Position numbers and translations under genes: made by a program
Notes under the pieces: generated by a model
The model's input: only the letters and a program-made list of their open reading frames with translations
Databases searched by the model: none
Told to the model about the DNA's origin: nothing
Assembly: GCF_018614975.1 (NCBI RefSeq)
Contig: NZ_JAGGNR010000013.1
Coordinates: 1-64,000 of the forward strand
Direction of reading: 5' to 3'
Source: Paenibacillus polymyxa
GTDB taxonomy: Bacteria; Bacillota; Bacilli; Paenibacillales; Paenibacillaceae
Length of the DNA stretch: 64,000 nt
Shown: piece after piece, positions 1 through 7,720 of the stretch
How positions within the stretch are numbered: position 1 is the first letter of the stretch
Layout of the letters: each line of letters opens with the position of its first letter

Positions 1-47
1 TACCCAGCCTCTTACTCTACTTTTGAACAGTCTGACATCAAAGTTGA

Positions 48-105
48 GAAAAAAGGCCATCCATTACCGTGGCAATGTTGCTCTACCGTCCGGCTATGGG
101 TGGCC
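48..105 (-). terminator. Intrinsic terminator of the glutathione peroxidase gene
   Basis: On the minus strand, the arms GGCCACCCAT and ATGGATGGCC pair with wobble and are followed by a run of T. It lies just after the stop codon of the peroxidase gene. Confidence 0.75.
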
Positions 106-111
106 AATGTA

Positions 112-591
112 TTATTTTTGCAGCAAGTTCTTGATATCTTCTTCAATCTTGTCCGGTGTTGTTTTGGGTGCATACCGTTTCACGACCTGTCCGTTCTGAT
201 CCACTAGGAATTTGGTGAAATTCCATTTGATTGCTTTGGAACCGAGCAGGCCGGGTGCTTCTTTGCTAAGGTGCTGGAAGAGAGGGTGAGCGCTTGAGCC
301 GTTCACATCAATTTTCTCAAACATGGGGAAGCTCACGCCATAATTCATCTGACAGAACTCGGCAATATCATCGGAAGAACCTTTTTCCTGTGCAAACTGG
401 TTACTTGGAAAACCAAGGACTTCAAATGGCGCATCCTGGAACTTGTCTTGCAATTCTTGCAGACCTTTGAATTGAGGGGTAAGTCCGCATGAGCTTGCCG
501 TGTTCACAATCAGTAACACTTTGTCACGGTAGTCGGACATTTCAACTTCTTGACCGCGAAGGGTATTCACTTTGTAATCATAGACTGTCAT
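112..591 (-). CDS. Glutathione peroxidase family thiol peroxidase
   Basis: This 159-residue protein reduces hydroperoxides in the cytosol, most likely using thioredoxin, since this family in Firmicutes is a Cys type and not a seleno-enzyme. The peroxidatic Cys35 is in NTASSCGLTPQF. The catalytic Gln and the Trp-Asn pair are visible at about Q65 and W123-N124 (KWNF). The usual FPCNQF motif reads FPSNQF, so Cys80 in IAEFC is the likelier resolving residue. The length is full for the family. The start follows a GGAGGCGA-type ribosome site, and a good promoter lies upstream. It is a single-gene unit with its own terminator. The family call is secure; the reductant is inferred. Confidence 0.95.
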   Translation of the reverse strand: MTVYDYKVNTLRGQEVEMSDYRDKVLLIVNTASSCGLTPQFKGLQELQDKFQDAPFEVLGFPSNQFAQEKGSSDDIAEFCQMNYGVSFPMFEKIDVNGSSAHPLFQHLSKEAPGLLGSKAIKWNFTKFLVDQNGQVVKRYAPKTTPDKIEEDIKNLLQK

Positions 592-627
592 CTAAATCGC
601 CTCCATTGATATACTTTTATATCTTCT

Positions 628-656
628 ATTATATTGGTTGCAATTAAATAATGCAA
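628..656 (-). promoter_or_regulatory. Predicted SigA promoter of the peroxidase gene
   Basis: On the minus strand there is a -35 TTGCAT, a 17-base spacer and a perfect -10 TATAAT, about 40 bases ahead of the peroxidase start codon. Confidence 0.7.
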
Positions 657-900
657 AATTAATATGGCGTTAAAAAAATCAAAACAGGCAAGTTGTGCAG
701 AATGCGTGAATGAAATGCGTAATGATTTTCGTCAGAGTGAGAATTAGATAGATTTAAAGAGATGGATAGAGTATGACCGTGTTGTAAGCGCTATTATATG
801 TGAGTATTGCCGAAAATCTGTCGATTCGGTGATCTGTGCGGACTTTACACCGTCATGGCACGGGTGTATGATTCATAACGTAATTTCAATTTATACTAAA
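657..900. other. Intergenic stretch with no gene seen
   Basis: Between the peroxidase promoter and the riboswitch promoter I see no open frame with a ribosome site, no long inverted repeat and no RNA motif I recognise. Confidence 0.5.
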
Positions 901-930
901 TTGTACTTGAAAAACGAAACAAACGATAAT
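901..930 (+). promoter_or_regulatory. Predicted promoter of the c-di-AMP riboswitch transcript
   Basis: The boxes TTGTAC and GATAAT are separated by 18 bases and lie about 40 bases upstream of the first conserved riboswitch bases. The match is moderate. Confidence 0.45.
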
Positions 931-968
931 ATCGCTCGATCTTATCCTTAAGATATACGAACGATGTT

Positions 969-1145
969 TTAATCGCTGAGTTTCCATTCATTGATGAGTG
1001 GAAAACGGGGGAACCAACAGAATGCGCTGTCCAGGACAGTAGGCATTCATGGGGTGAATTTTCCGGTGACAGCCGGAAATAGGGCGACTCTCGCGCCCGA
1101 ATCCGTCAGCTAACCTCGTAAGCGTTAAAGGGAGAGGCAACAAGC
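969..1145 (+). ncRNA. ydaO-yuaA (c-di-AMP) riboswitch
   Basis: The region holds the hallmark blocks of the ydaO class in order: an AATCGCTGAG entry, GGGGAACCAA, GGGTGAAT, an AGGGCGACTC loop, then CCGAATCCGTCAGCTAACCT and CGTAAGCG, with a closing GAGAGG. In this class c-di-AMP binding normally favours the downstream terminator, so expression falls when the nucleotide is abundant. An intrinsic terminator follows at 1184-1226, fitting transcriptional control of the 132-residue protein downstream. The ligand is from class knowledge, not shown here. Confidence 0.93.
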
Positions 1146-1157
1146 CGTACGCTGGTT

Positions 1158-1175
1158 CATGGCGTTTTCGCCATG
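1158..1175 (+). other. Short hairpin between aptamer and terminator
   Basis: A perfect 7-bp stem (CATGGCG and CGCCATG around TTTT) lies between the ydaO aptamer and its terminator. It is probably part of the expression platform. Confidence 0.5.
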
Positions 1176-1183
1176 GGTTCTTT

Positions 1184-1226
1184 AAGAAGCGTTCGGGAGG
1201 CCTTGGTCCCCCACGCTTCTTTTTTG
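1184..1226 (+). terminator. Riboswitch-controlled intrinsic terminator
   Basis: AAGAAGCGT pairs with ACGCTTCTT and is followed by a T run. It sits 29 bases before the start codon of the next gene, so transcription of that gene must read through it. Confidence 0.85.
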
Positions 1227-1254
1227 TTGTCTTTTCACGCCAAGGGAGGAACGA

Positions 1255-1653
1255 ATGATGGATACTGAGATGATCTTAGTGACTGCTCCAAATGAAGCAG
1301 GACGCAAATTTATCAAATTGCTGATGTACAAAAAAATGCCGTTTGCCGTTCTAACCAACAGTGCAGGGGAAGAGCGCAGACTCCGTAGAATCGGAGTAGA
1401 ACATGTCATTCGCATGAATACGGCTGCAGCTCAAAAATGGTTTTTGCCGCAGGGCAGCGTAGGCAACGTGTTTATTTTCGAGAACAGTCTGAATCTGACC
1501 TGTCGTTATTTGCAGATCTGCCGTTCATGGACATCGAAATCCCTGTGCGTCATTACGGAGCAGAGTCATCCCAAGGGCATCTATCGGGGCATGGGCGCAG
1601 ACCGGATTGTATATTCGCTCAATGGGGAAGTTGGCTTTCTTCTCAATGGTTAA
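1255..1653 (+). CDS. Small Rossmann-like protein under c-di-AMP riboswitch control
   Basis: This 132-residue protein begins with a beta-alpha-beta pattern (MILVTAPNEAGRKFIKLL), followed by a second strand and helix ending in GVEHVIRMN. It resembles a short nucleotide-binding Rossmann or TrkA-N-like unit, with the usual GxGxxG loop replaced by APNEAG. I do not recognise a named family. A strong AGGGAGGA site precedes the ATGATG start. The ydaO riboswitch and terminator directly upstream suggest a role in potassium or osmotic homeostasis, because that class commonly controls K+ transporters and cell-wall hydrolases. That role is inference. Confidence 0.8.
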   Translation: MMDTEMILVTAPNEAGRKFIKLLMYKKMPFAVLTNSAGEERRLRRIGVEHVIRMNTAAAQKWFLPQGSVGNVFIFENSLNLTCRYLQICRSWTSKSLCVITEQSHPKGIYRGMGADRIVYSLNGEVGFLLNG

Positions 1654-1722
1654 TGCCATAGCTTGTGATTGCTCAGGTGTAAGGTGCCTGTTATAATTGA
1701 ATGTATCAATAAACGGAAGTTT

Positions 1723-1757
1723 GAGGAGACTCGTGCATGATGGTGAGTCTTCTTTTT
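1723..1757 (+). terminator. Intrinsic terminator after the riboswitch gene
   Basis: GGAGACTC pairs with GAGTCTTC, with one wobble pair, and is followed by a T run. It lies about 70 bases after the stop codon. Confidence 0.6.
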
Positions 1758-1791
1758 TATGGTTTTAGAGGTAGTTCAAGGAGGAATTGGC

Positions 1792-2475
1792 GTGCCGGAT
1801 GTAGGTGGATTGAAATGGTTGTTTTTTGATGTTGGAGATACACTGGTGGATGAATGGGAGCCGGTTGATGATATTATCGGACAGTTCGTCCGCGAAGCCT
1901 GTGTATTGGGGTATCCGGTGAAGATTGAGGCGGTACGCGAACTGTTCGCGAGCTGTTACCGAAAATATGAGCAATGGCCTATGAGAGTGGCGATTCGCAC
2001 ATTTGTTGAAGACGAGGAACATCAGAAACAGATTCAGGACAAGCTGAAATTTCAAAAAGATCTTGAACGTCCTTTTCCTTCAGCGGATTCCGTTCTTCAG
2101 CAGTTGTCACGGTATTATCGCATTGGCATTATTGCCAATCAGAGTCCCGGAACGGAAGAGAGACTGGAGAGCTACGGGTTGCGGAAGTATGTTGATGTTC
2201 TGGCGTGTTCGGCTGAAGAAGGAGTGTCCAAGCCAGACCCTGAGTTATACGCTGTGGCCTTGAAGCAGGCCGGTTGTGAACCGGAGGAAGCCGTCATGAT
2301 CGGCGATCGGATCGATAACGATATTATACCTGCTCGGAAGCTGGGCATGCGTACGATTCGAATGTTGCAGGGTTACGGAAGATTCCAGCCAGAACTATCG
2401 GATGACAAACGTGCGGATTGGACTGTTGATTCATTGGATCAACTTCTGCCATTACTGATGCCAAATCAGGATTAG
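1792..2475 (+). CDS. HAD family hydrolase
   Basis: This is a 227-residue cytosolic phosphatase of the haloacid dehalogenase superfamily. Motif I is DVGDTL (the nucleophile Asp lies near residue 11), motif II is IIANQS, the motif III Lys is in SKPDPELY, and motif IV is MIGDRIDNDI. A helical cap separates motifs I and II. The layout is that of the YjjG/CbbY type; the substrate cannot be told. I choose the GTG at 1792 because AAGGAGG lies 7 bases upstream; an in-frame ATG at 1759 lacks a ribosome site and overlaps the terminator. Confidence 0.9.
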   Translation: MPDVGGLKWLFFDVGDTLVDEWEPVDDIIGQFVREACVLGYPVKIEAVRELFASCYRKYEQWPMRVAIRTFVEDEEHQKQIQDKLKFQKDLERPFPSADSVLQQLSRYYRIGIIANQSPGTEERLESYGLRKYVDVLACSAEEGVSKPDPELYAVALKQAGCEPEEAVMIGDRIDNDIIPARKLGMRTIRMLQGYGRFQPELSDDKRADWTVDSLDQLLPLLMPNQD

Positions 2476-2502
2476 ATGATTGTTTAGCTGTATTGCAACA
2501 AT

Positions 2503-2551
2503 AAAGGCTGATCAACTTGGGTATAGCATACCGGAGTTGATCAGCCTTTTT
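2503..2551. terminator. Bidirectional terminator between HAD gene and mntH
   Basis: AAAGGCTGATCAACT pairs with AGTTGATCAGCCTTT, with A and T runs on the two sides. It serves the two convergent genes. Confidence 0.9.
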
Positions 2552-2575
2552 GATATTTAGTTGATTAGAATGAGA

Positions 2576-3928
2576 TTAGAACAAGCGTATCGTCTGAATG
2601 ATCAGATATACATTTAGCATAACGATAACAGCTGTAATGACCCATGAGATGATTTTGAGCCACAATTTGTTGGCGAATGCACCCATGCTTTTTTTATCAC
2701 TCGTAAACATCACCAGAGGGATTACCGCAAAAGGTAATTGAAGCGACAGTACAACCTGGCTCAAAATGAGCAGTTCTTCTGTTCCATGTTCACCTGCAAT
2801 GGCTGTCACAATTACCGCCGGGATGATGGCGATCAGACGTGTGACCAGTCTGCGCAGCCAAGCCGGAATTCGAATGTTCAGGAAACCTTCCATAACGATC
2901 TGCCCAGCGAGTGTACCTGTAAGGGTAGAGTTCTGACCTGATGCTAACAGCGCCACACCGAACAGAATACTTGCAACCGTTGTACCCAATAGAGGTGTCA
3001 GCAGATGGTAGGCATCTGCAATCTCGGCAACCTGTGTCATACCAGCACTGTGGAATACAGCAGCAGATACAATCAGGATGGCCGCATTGATGAACAGGGC
3101 CAGTGTCAGCGCGATTGTAGAATCCATGGTCGAGTAACGAATGGCTTCTTTTTTACCCTGTGGTGTCTGTTCGATCTGACGGGTCTGCACAATGGAAGAA
3201 TGCAGGTACAGATTATGCGGCATCACGGTTGCTCCGATAATACCAATGGCGATATAAAGCATGGCCGGGTTTTGCAGAATCTCAACATTTGGTACAAAAC
3301 CATGGAGAACACCGCCCATATCCGGTTTCGCCAGAAACAGGTCAATACCGAAGCAGAGGGCAATGGTCGCCATGAGCACAATCACGAGAGTTTCCAAAGC
3401 GCGGAAGCCTTTGTTTTGCAGTACAAGAATCAGGAGTACATCAACTGCGGTGATGATCACGCCGTATAACATGGGGATGTTAAATAACAGCTTTAATGCG
3501 ATGGCAGAACCTATGACCTCAGCCAGATCGGTAGCTGCAATGGCGAGTTCACACAGAATCCATAACATCATGACAACAGGCATGCTGAATCGTTCACGAC
3601 AGGCTTGAGCCAGATCCCGTCCAGTGACGATGCCGAGCTTGCCAGCCAGTGACTGAAGGACAACGGCCATCAGGTTTGATAACAGGATAACGGATAACAA
3701 GGTATACCCAAACTGTGAACCACCTGCAATATCTGTTGCCCAGTTGCCGGGGTCCATGTAACCTACGGCAACAAGGTACCCTGGGCCTACAAAGGCGAGA
3801 AATTTCTTCCACCATGCAGCATTTTGTGGAACTTTCATCGAGCTATGTGCTTCTCCAAGGGAAGGGGCCATGCCCGCAGTAGACAATGATTCTCTTGAAG
3901 GAGCGTTGAACGGATTTTTTTTACTCAT
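2576..3928 (-). CDS. mntH: Nramp-family Mn2+/Fe2+ transporter MntH
   Basis: This 450-residue membrane protein imports divalent metal ions together with protons. About eleven membrane helices are visible. The metal-binding DPGN motif of helix 1 is at residues 59-62 and MPHN of helix 6 at 236-239, both diagnostic for Nramp proteins. A cytosolic N-terminal tail of about 40 residues precedes helix 1. The start follows AGGTGA with good spacing. It is a single-gene unit ending at a shared terminator. Control by MntR is usual for the family, but I could not identify an MntR box with confidence. Confidence 0.96.
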   Translation of the reverse strand: MSKKNPFNAPSRESLSTAGMAPSLGEAHSSMKVPQNAAWWKKFLAFVGPGYLVAVGYMDPGNWATDIAGGSQFGYTLLSVILLSNLMAVVLQSLAGKLGIVTGRDLAQACRERFSMPVVMMLWILCELAIAATDLAEVIGSAIALKLLFNIPMLYGVIITAVDVLLILVLQNKGFRALETLVIVLMATIALCFGIDLFLAKPDMGGVLHGFVPNVEILQNPAMLYIAIGIIGATVMPHNLYLHSSIVQTRQIEQTPQGKKEAIRYSTMDSTIALTLALFINAAILIVSAAVFHSAGMTQVAEIADAYHLLTPLLGTTVASILFGVALLASGQNSTLTGTLAGQIVMEGFLNIRIPAWLRRLVTRLIAIIPAVIVTAIAGEHGTEELLILSQVVLSLQLPFAVIPLVMFTSDKKSMGAFANKLWLKIISWVITAVIVMLNVYLIIQTIRLF

Positions 3929-4270
3929 ACGATAATCACCTGACTTTGAATTATTGATTTGGAAATATTGTTGCGGGACAGCCCGCTCATGATATATCTA
4001 AATTTTTATGTTTATTGTTACATTGTACTCCTTCAATTATTTTTGTCTAGTGCAACTTTCATGTATCAGGACAAGATTTCGGCTGAAGCTTAAAAAATGC
4101 CCCTTTGTATACTACCCAACCTCAGGAAAATACAGCGATGAATGCTAATATGTATGAAAATGATAAAGATGTAAAAGCTGATAAAGAGTTAAAATGCGTT
4201 TCAAAATGAGCCAGAAGTTTAAATTAAAAGGAAGGCAGTAAAAACTATATGGATAAGGGAGAGATTCTTA
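3929..4270. promoter_or_regulatory. Intergenic control region between divergent mntH and ohr
   Basis: This 342-base AT-rich gap must hold the promoters of both divergent genes. I see no coding frame. No MntR, OhrR or PerR box was clear enough to place. Confidence 0.4.
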
Positions 4271-4690
4271 ATGGAAGCTTTATATACAGCAGTAGCGACA
4301 GTTAAAGGTGGACGTACAGGTTCGGTGACTTCTTCGGATGGCGTGCTTAAACATGATCTGAAAATGCCAAAAGAGCTTGGTGGCTCCGGTGGTGAAGGTA
4401 CTAACCCTGAACAGCTTTTTGCCGCAGGATATGGAGCATGTTATGAAAGTGCCCTTGCCAATGTAGCACGTAAAGCAGGTGTGAAATTGGAGGATGTGGT
4501 CGTTACAAGTAACGTATCCATTGGTAAAGACCCTGCGGATGACGGTTTCCAGCTGTCTGTTCGTCTGGACGTGAGTATGCCTGGTGTGGATCACAGTCAA
4601 GCAGAAGATCTGGCCCGCAAGGCACATGATTTCTGTCCATATTCCAAAGCAACACGTGGCAACATCGATGTTGTTTTAAACGTAGTCTAA
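4271..4690 (+). CDS. ohrB: Organic hydroperoxide resistance protein (Ohr/OsmC family)
   Basis: This 139-residue thiol peroxidase detoxifies organic and fatty-acid hydroperoxides using lipoyl thiols. The two catalytic cysteines are C57 (GYGACYES) and C122 (HDFCPYSK), with the conserved Arg and Glu context of the family. The protein is full length. A GGGAGA ribosome site precedes the ATG. No ohrR gene lies beside it, unlike many Bacillales loci, so the regulator must be elsewhere or different. With the peroxidase gene and mntH it forms a loose oxidative-stress neighbourhood. The letter B is by analogy with Bacillus. Confidence 0.95.
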   Translation: MEALYTAVATVKGGRTGSVTSSDGVLKHDLKMPKELGGSGGEGTNPEQLFAAGYGACYESALANVARKAGVKLEDVVVTSNVSIGKDPADDGFQLSVRLDVSMPGVDHSQAEDLARKAHDFCPYSKATRGNIDVVLNVV

Positions 4691-4757
4691 GATTTGACCC
4701 CTGGTAAGTAAAGGGAACATATAGAGCAGGGTATCCCAGATACCTGATGTTCGACGA

Positions 4758-4789
4758 CAAAGCCCTGCTGGCAATCGGCAGGGTTTTGT
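4758..4789 (+). terminator. Intrinsic terminator after ohr
   Basis: GCCCTGC pairs with GCAGGGT and a short T run follows, about 70 bases past the ohr stop codon. Confidence 0.65.
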
Positions 4790-4900
4790 GTTGGTTATCA
4801 TATAAGGACATGATGCAGGAGATTAGATGCCAGATCGCGTACTATTTTACATAATTGCACTCCCACTTCATGCTACACATTCCATAAAGGGGGAACGAAG

Positions 4901-5146
4901 ATGAGTATTGAAGAGATGATCGAGCGGCGATTTGTGTGTACAAAATGCAGGGGCACGGATTGTAACATTAAGGAAATTTCCATGTCAGGAGCAGGCCTGA
5001 GCAAGATGTTTGATATACAGCATAACCACTACCTGTTCGTGGCCTGTGCTTCCTGCGGGTATGTTGAAGTATTTGATCCGGATGTCTTGAAAGGGAAAAA
5101 ACAGGGGCAGGTAGGGACTATTCTGGATATTCTGTTTGGCGGGTAG
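4901..5146 (+). CDS. Small zinc-ribbon protein (DUF2082 type)
   Basis: This 81-residue protein has two CxxC knuckles, C13-C16 and C49-C52, which should bind one Zn2+ in a ribbon fold. The layout matches the short nucleic-acid-binding zinc-ribbon family known as DUF2082. The function is unknown. The ATG is preceded by AAAGGGGG. It stands alone between ohr and another small Cys-rich protein gene. Confidence 0.85.
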   Translation: MSIEEMIERRFVCTKCRGTDCNIKEISMSGAGLSKMFDIQHNHYLFVACASCGYVEVFDPDVLKGKKQGQVGTILDILFGG

Positions 5147-5245
5147 ACATGCACGAGTTGACATTGATCTGAATTTTCTTTAATATAACTTAGTACTGAG
5201 TAGTGTCATTGCATGAACCAAATTTGAATTAAACAGGTGATATCC

Positions 5246-5524
5246 ATGTCTTATAGACCGCGTATTGCAGATTTAGAATTAGCTTATGGTAACAAGGAAG
5301 ACGGATTGTATGAATTCAAAATGAATTTGGTAGACGGTACCAAATGCCGTGTATTCTACACCCGTTCCCCGGAATGGAAGATGACCAATATCAGCCGTCT
5401 GCAGAAAACCCCTTGTCCAGTATGTCGCAAAGATTTCATTTGCAAATGTATGGACCAGTGGGCAAGTGACCTGCATCAACAAATGATCGATGACCAATGG
5501 ATGGAAAAGGCAGTTACGGAGTAA
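5246..5524 (+). CDS. Small Cys-rich protein of unknown function
   Basis: This 92-residue soluble protein is not one I recognise. It holds a CPVC pair at 57-60 and CKC at 66-68, a possible zinc knuckle, plus C34. A charged and Trp-containing C-terminal helix follows. The ATG at 5246 is chosen because AGGTGA lies 5 bases upstream; the in-frame GTG at 5237 lies inside that ribosome site. A strong terminator follows, so it is probably transcribed alone. Confidence 0.8.
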   Translation: MSYRPRIADLELAYGNKEDGLYEFKMNLVDGTKCRVFYTRSPEWKMTNISRLQKTPCPVCRKDFICKCMDQWASDLHQQMIDDQWMEKAVTE

Positions 5525-5539
5525 TTGTCGGACAGATAC

Positions 5540-5568
5540 GAGCGTAGGCATAGTGCCTGCGCTCTTTT
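5540..5568 (+). terminator. Intrinsic terminator
   Basis: GAGCGTAGGC pairs with GCCTGCGCTC across a 4-base loop and is followed by TTTTT. Confidence 0.85.
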
Positions 5569-5675
5569 TCTTTTATTTCCCATTAAATAAATTCTTTAAA
5601 TAAATTTAGAGTTAGTGAACAAGATGGCCCAGAATGGGTAAGTTACTCTAACCGCAACAATAGGAGGCAGCGAAT

Positions 5676-6098
5676 ATGACAGCAAATCAAACGGATGTGC
5701 ACCAGGGACATCCCATCATACTGGTAGATGGCGTCTGTCACTTCTGCCAGGGCTTAACCAAATGGATTATCAAGCGTGACCCGGAAGGGAAATATCATTT
5801 TGCATCGCTTCAATCGGATGTAGCCAAGGAACTGCTGGCGAAGGGCAATTTGTCGACAGACCGTATGGATACCTTTGTGCTGATTGAAAATGGAAAATAC
5901 TATACACGTTCAACCGCCGCACTGCGATTGGCTAAAGGTCTAAAATTTCCTTATCCGTTGTTATATGTGTTCATCATCATACCGAAATTTATTCGTAATG
6001 CAGTCTATAACTGGGTTGCTCGCAACCGTTATCGCTGGTTTGGCAAGGATGAAGCGTGTATGTTGCCTACACCAGAGATAAAAGATCGATTTTTGTGA
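5676..6098 (+). CDS. Thiol-disulfide oxidoreductase of the DCC family (DUF393)
   Basis: This 140-residue protein carries the family signature DGVCHFC near the N-terminus (C21 and C24), predicted as a redox-active CxxC in a thioredoxin-like fold. The later segments FASLQS, the RSTAALRL motif and the C-terminal NRYRWFGK also fit YuxK-type proteins. A hydrophobic stretch (LLYVFIIIP) may sit at the membrane surface. The substrate is unknown. An AGGAGG site precedes the ATG. Confidence 0.9.
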   Translation: MTANQTDVHQGHPIILVDGVCHFCQGLTKWIIKRDPEGKYHFASLQSDVAKELLAKGNLSTDRMDTFVLIENGKYYTRSTAALRLAKGLKFPYPLLYVFIIIPKFIRNAVYNWVARNRYRWFGKDEACMLPTPEIKDRFL

Positions 6099-6165
6099 GT
6101 GTGATTAATAACGGGAATAATTGGGTAATGACTACAGATCATATCTATTTTGGGAGGACAACAAC

Positions 6166-7029
6166 TTGAAGAAGTGGACTACATTATTTATCGGAGCATT
6201 ATTAGCAGTGAGCTTGGCAGCATGCGGGAACGACACAGATAATACGGCAACGCCGCCAGCGACCAACAATGAAACATCTAACGAGGGTAATACACCTGCA
6301 GAGCAGGAAACAAAGATTCCTACCTTGGACGAATTGATTACCAAAACCAATGCAGCAACCAAAGAAATGAAAAGCTTCACAACTGAAGCAAACATTGATC
6401 AGAATCTGAAACTGGATGCTGGTGAACAGTCCCAGGATCAACAGGTTAAAACATCGCTCAAGATGGATATTATCAAAGATCCAATGATGATTTATCAAGA
6501 GATGAATATGGAAATGTCGGGACAGGAAGCCCAGAACGTGAAGCAGTATATCACTTCGGATAAAATCTACTCCCAAGTTGGGGATCAATGGGTTGCGATT
6601 CCTGAAGCTCAAACCAAGGAACTGATTGAGCAGATGAAAGCAAGCATGAATCCCGAAGGTGAATTGGAGCAATTCAAAAAGATCGAAGAAGATACTGAAG
6701 TGACCGAAGAAGGCGATAATTATGTGATTAACGCTGACGTATCCGGTGATAATGTGAAGGAACTGGCCAAAGCCGTGATGGAGCAGAACGGATCGGATGC
6801 CCAGACGCAAGCCATGCTTGATCAGATGAATATCACCAGCATGAAGATGAAATATATGATCAACAAAGAAACCTACCTGCCTGCAAGTACAGACGTAACC
6901 ATGGTCATGGAGATGGAACAGAATGGACAGAAAATGACGATGGACATGAAGATGAACAGTACATTTTCTAACCAAGATCAAGTGGAAGAGATCAAGATTC
7001 CACAAGAAGCATTGGATAGCGCTAAATAA
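6166..7029 (+). CDS. Secreted lipoprotein, DUF6612-like
   Basis: This 287-residue protein starts with a lipoprotein signal ending LAVSLAAC, with lipid-bearing Cys20. A Thr/Asn/Glu-rich linker follows, then a Met/Gln-rich domain of about 230 residues that resembles the DUF6612 (LolA/LppX-like) lipoproteins of Bacillales. It would be anchored to the outer face of the membrane. I choose the TTG at 6166, with GGGAGG 8 bases upstream; an earlier in-frame TTG would put charged residues before the signal. The function is unknown. Confidence 0.85.
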   Translation: MKKWTTLFIGALLAVSLAACGNDTDNTATPPATNNETSNEGNTPAEQETKIPTLDELITKTNAATKEMKSFTTEANIDQNLKLDAGEQSQDQQVKTSLKMDIIKDPMMIYQEMNMEMSGQEAQNVKQYITSDKIYSQVGDQWVAIPEAQTKELIEQMKASMNPEGELEQFKKIEEDTEVTEEGDNYVINADVSGDNVKELAKAVMEQNGSDAQTQAMLDQMNITSMKMKYMINKETYLPASTDVTMVMEMEQNGQKMTMDMKMNSTFSNQDQVEEIKIPQEALDSAK

Positions 7030-7173
7030 AACATGCACCTCTGAACTAGATCTGTGTGAGCCGAGAGGTTTACCGGATTAGAATCAGGGGTATTTTTCTG
7101 TTTAGCAGAGATTATGGTCAGGGTTCAAGGTGTTATAGTATAGTCATATTGAAGTAGAGAGGGGAGATAAAAG

Positions 7174-7557
7174 ATGATCGAATATGCACACATCCACCAT
7201 GTTAGTCTGGCTGTACGTGATCTGGAAATCGCGAAGAAATTCTATTCGGGGTTACTGGGAATGCAGGAGATTGAACGTCCGTCTTTCCGCTCCACAGGTA
7301 CATGGTATGCCATCGGTAGCCAGCAGCTTCATCTGTTACAGCACCCGGAGGGTCACACGTTACGCGAAGCTGGTATTGATACAACAGATGGCCACTTTGC
7401 GATCTGGGTCACCAGTTATTCAGGGACTATAGCCTGGCTGGAGCAGCAGGGAATTGAGTATGAAGCGAGACCTGACAGTGTGGCTGGATTCGCACAGATT
7501 TTTGTACTTGATCCTGACCGTAACATTATTGAGTTCGATTCACCGTATAACTCTTGA
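7174..7557 (+). CDS. VOC family protein (glyoxalase/bleomycin-resistance fold)
   Basis: This 127-residue protein has the paired beta-alpha-beta-beta-beta units of the vicinal oxygen chelate superfamily. His9 (HHVSLAVRD) and the Glu in NIIEFDSP are likely metal ligands. It resembles glyoxalase I-like or dioxygenase-like small enzymes; the substrate cannot be assigned. A GAGGGGAG site precedes the ATG. It is the last gene before the Tad leader. Confidence 0.9.
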   Translation: MIEYAHIHHVSLAVRDLEIAKKFYSGLLGMQEIERPSFRSTGTWYAIGSQQLHLLQHPEGHTLREAGIDTTDGHFAIWVTSYSGTIAWLEQQGIEYEARPDSVAGFAQIFVLDPDRNIIEFDSPYNS

Positions 7558-7582
7558 GGAAAAATGGGTTAGAATAAATCCC

Positions 7583-7611
7583 TTGCTCCCCCAGAAATTG
7601 TATGCTATATT
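7583..7611 (+). promoter_or_regulatory. Extended -10 promoter upstream of the Tad pilus operon
   Basis: A -35 TTGCTC, a 17-base spacer and a TGCTATATT extended -10 lie between the VOC gene and the Tad operon. The expected start near 7618 is only about 20 bases before a strong intrinsic terminator. Confidence 0.6.
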
Positions 7612-7639
7612 ATCCATACATTCATAGCACGTGACGGAA

Positions 7640-7691
7640 GCACCGTCCATATACTGCATATTCATGCGGTTATTGGACGGTGCTTTTTTTT
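7640..7691 (+). terminator. Intrinsic terminator or attenuator ahead of the Tad operon
   Basis: GCACCGTCCA pairs with TGGACGGTGC and is followed by eight T. An inner stem (CTGCAT with ATGCGG) stiffens the loop. No promoter is visible between it and tadZ, so Tad expression appears to need read-through. Confidence 0.85.
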
Positions 7692-7720
7692 GTGCTTTTT
7701 GACAGGGAGGGAAGGAAAAA

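Noticed and set aside
6202..7038. Long minus-strand open frame of 278 codons inside the lipoprotein gene
   Set aside because: It is rich in His, Phe and Cys, as expected for the reverse strand of a Met/Gln/Asp-rich gene, and has no ribosome site.
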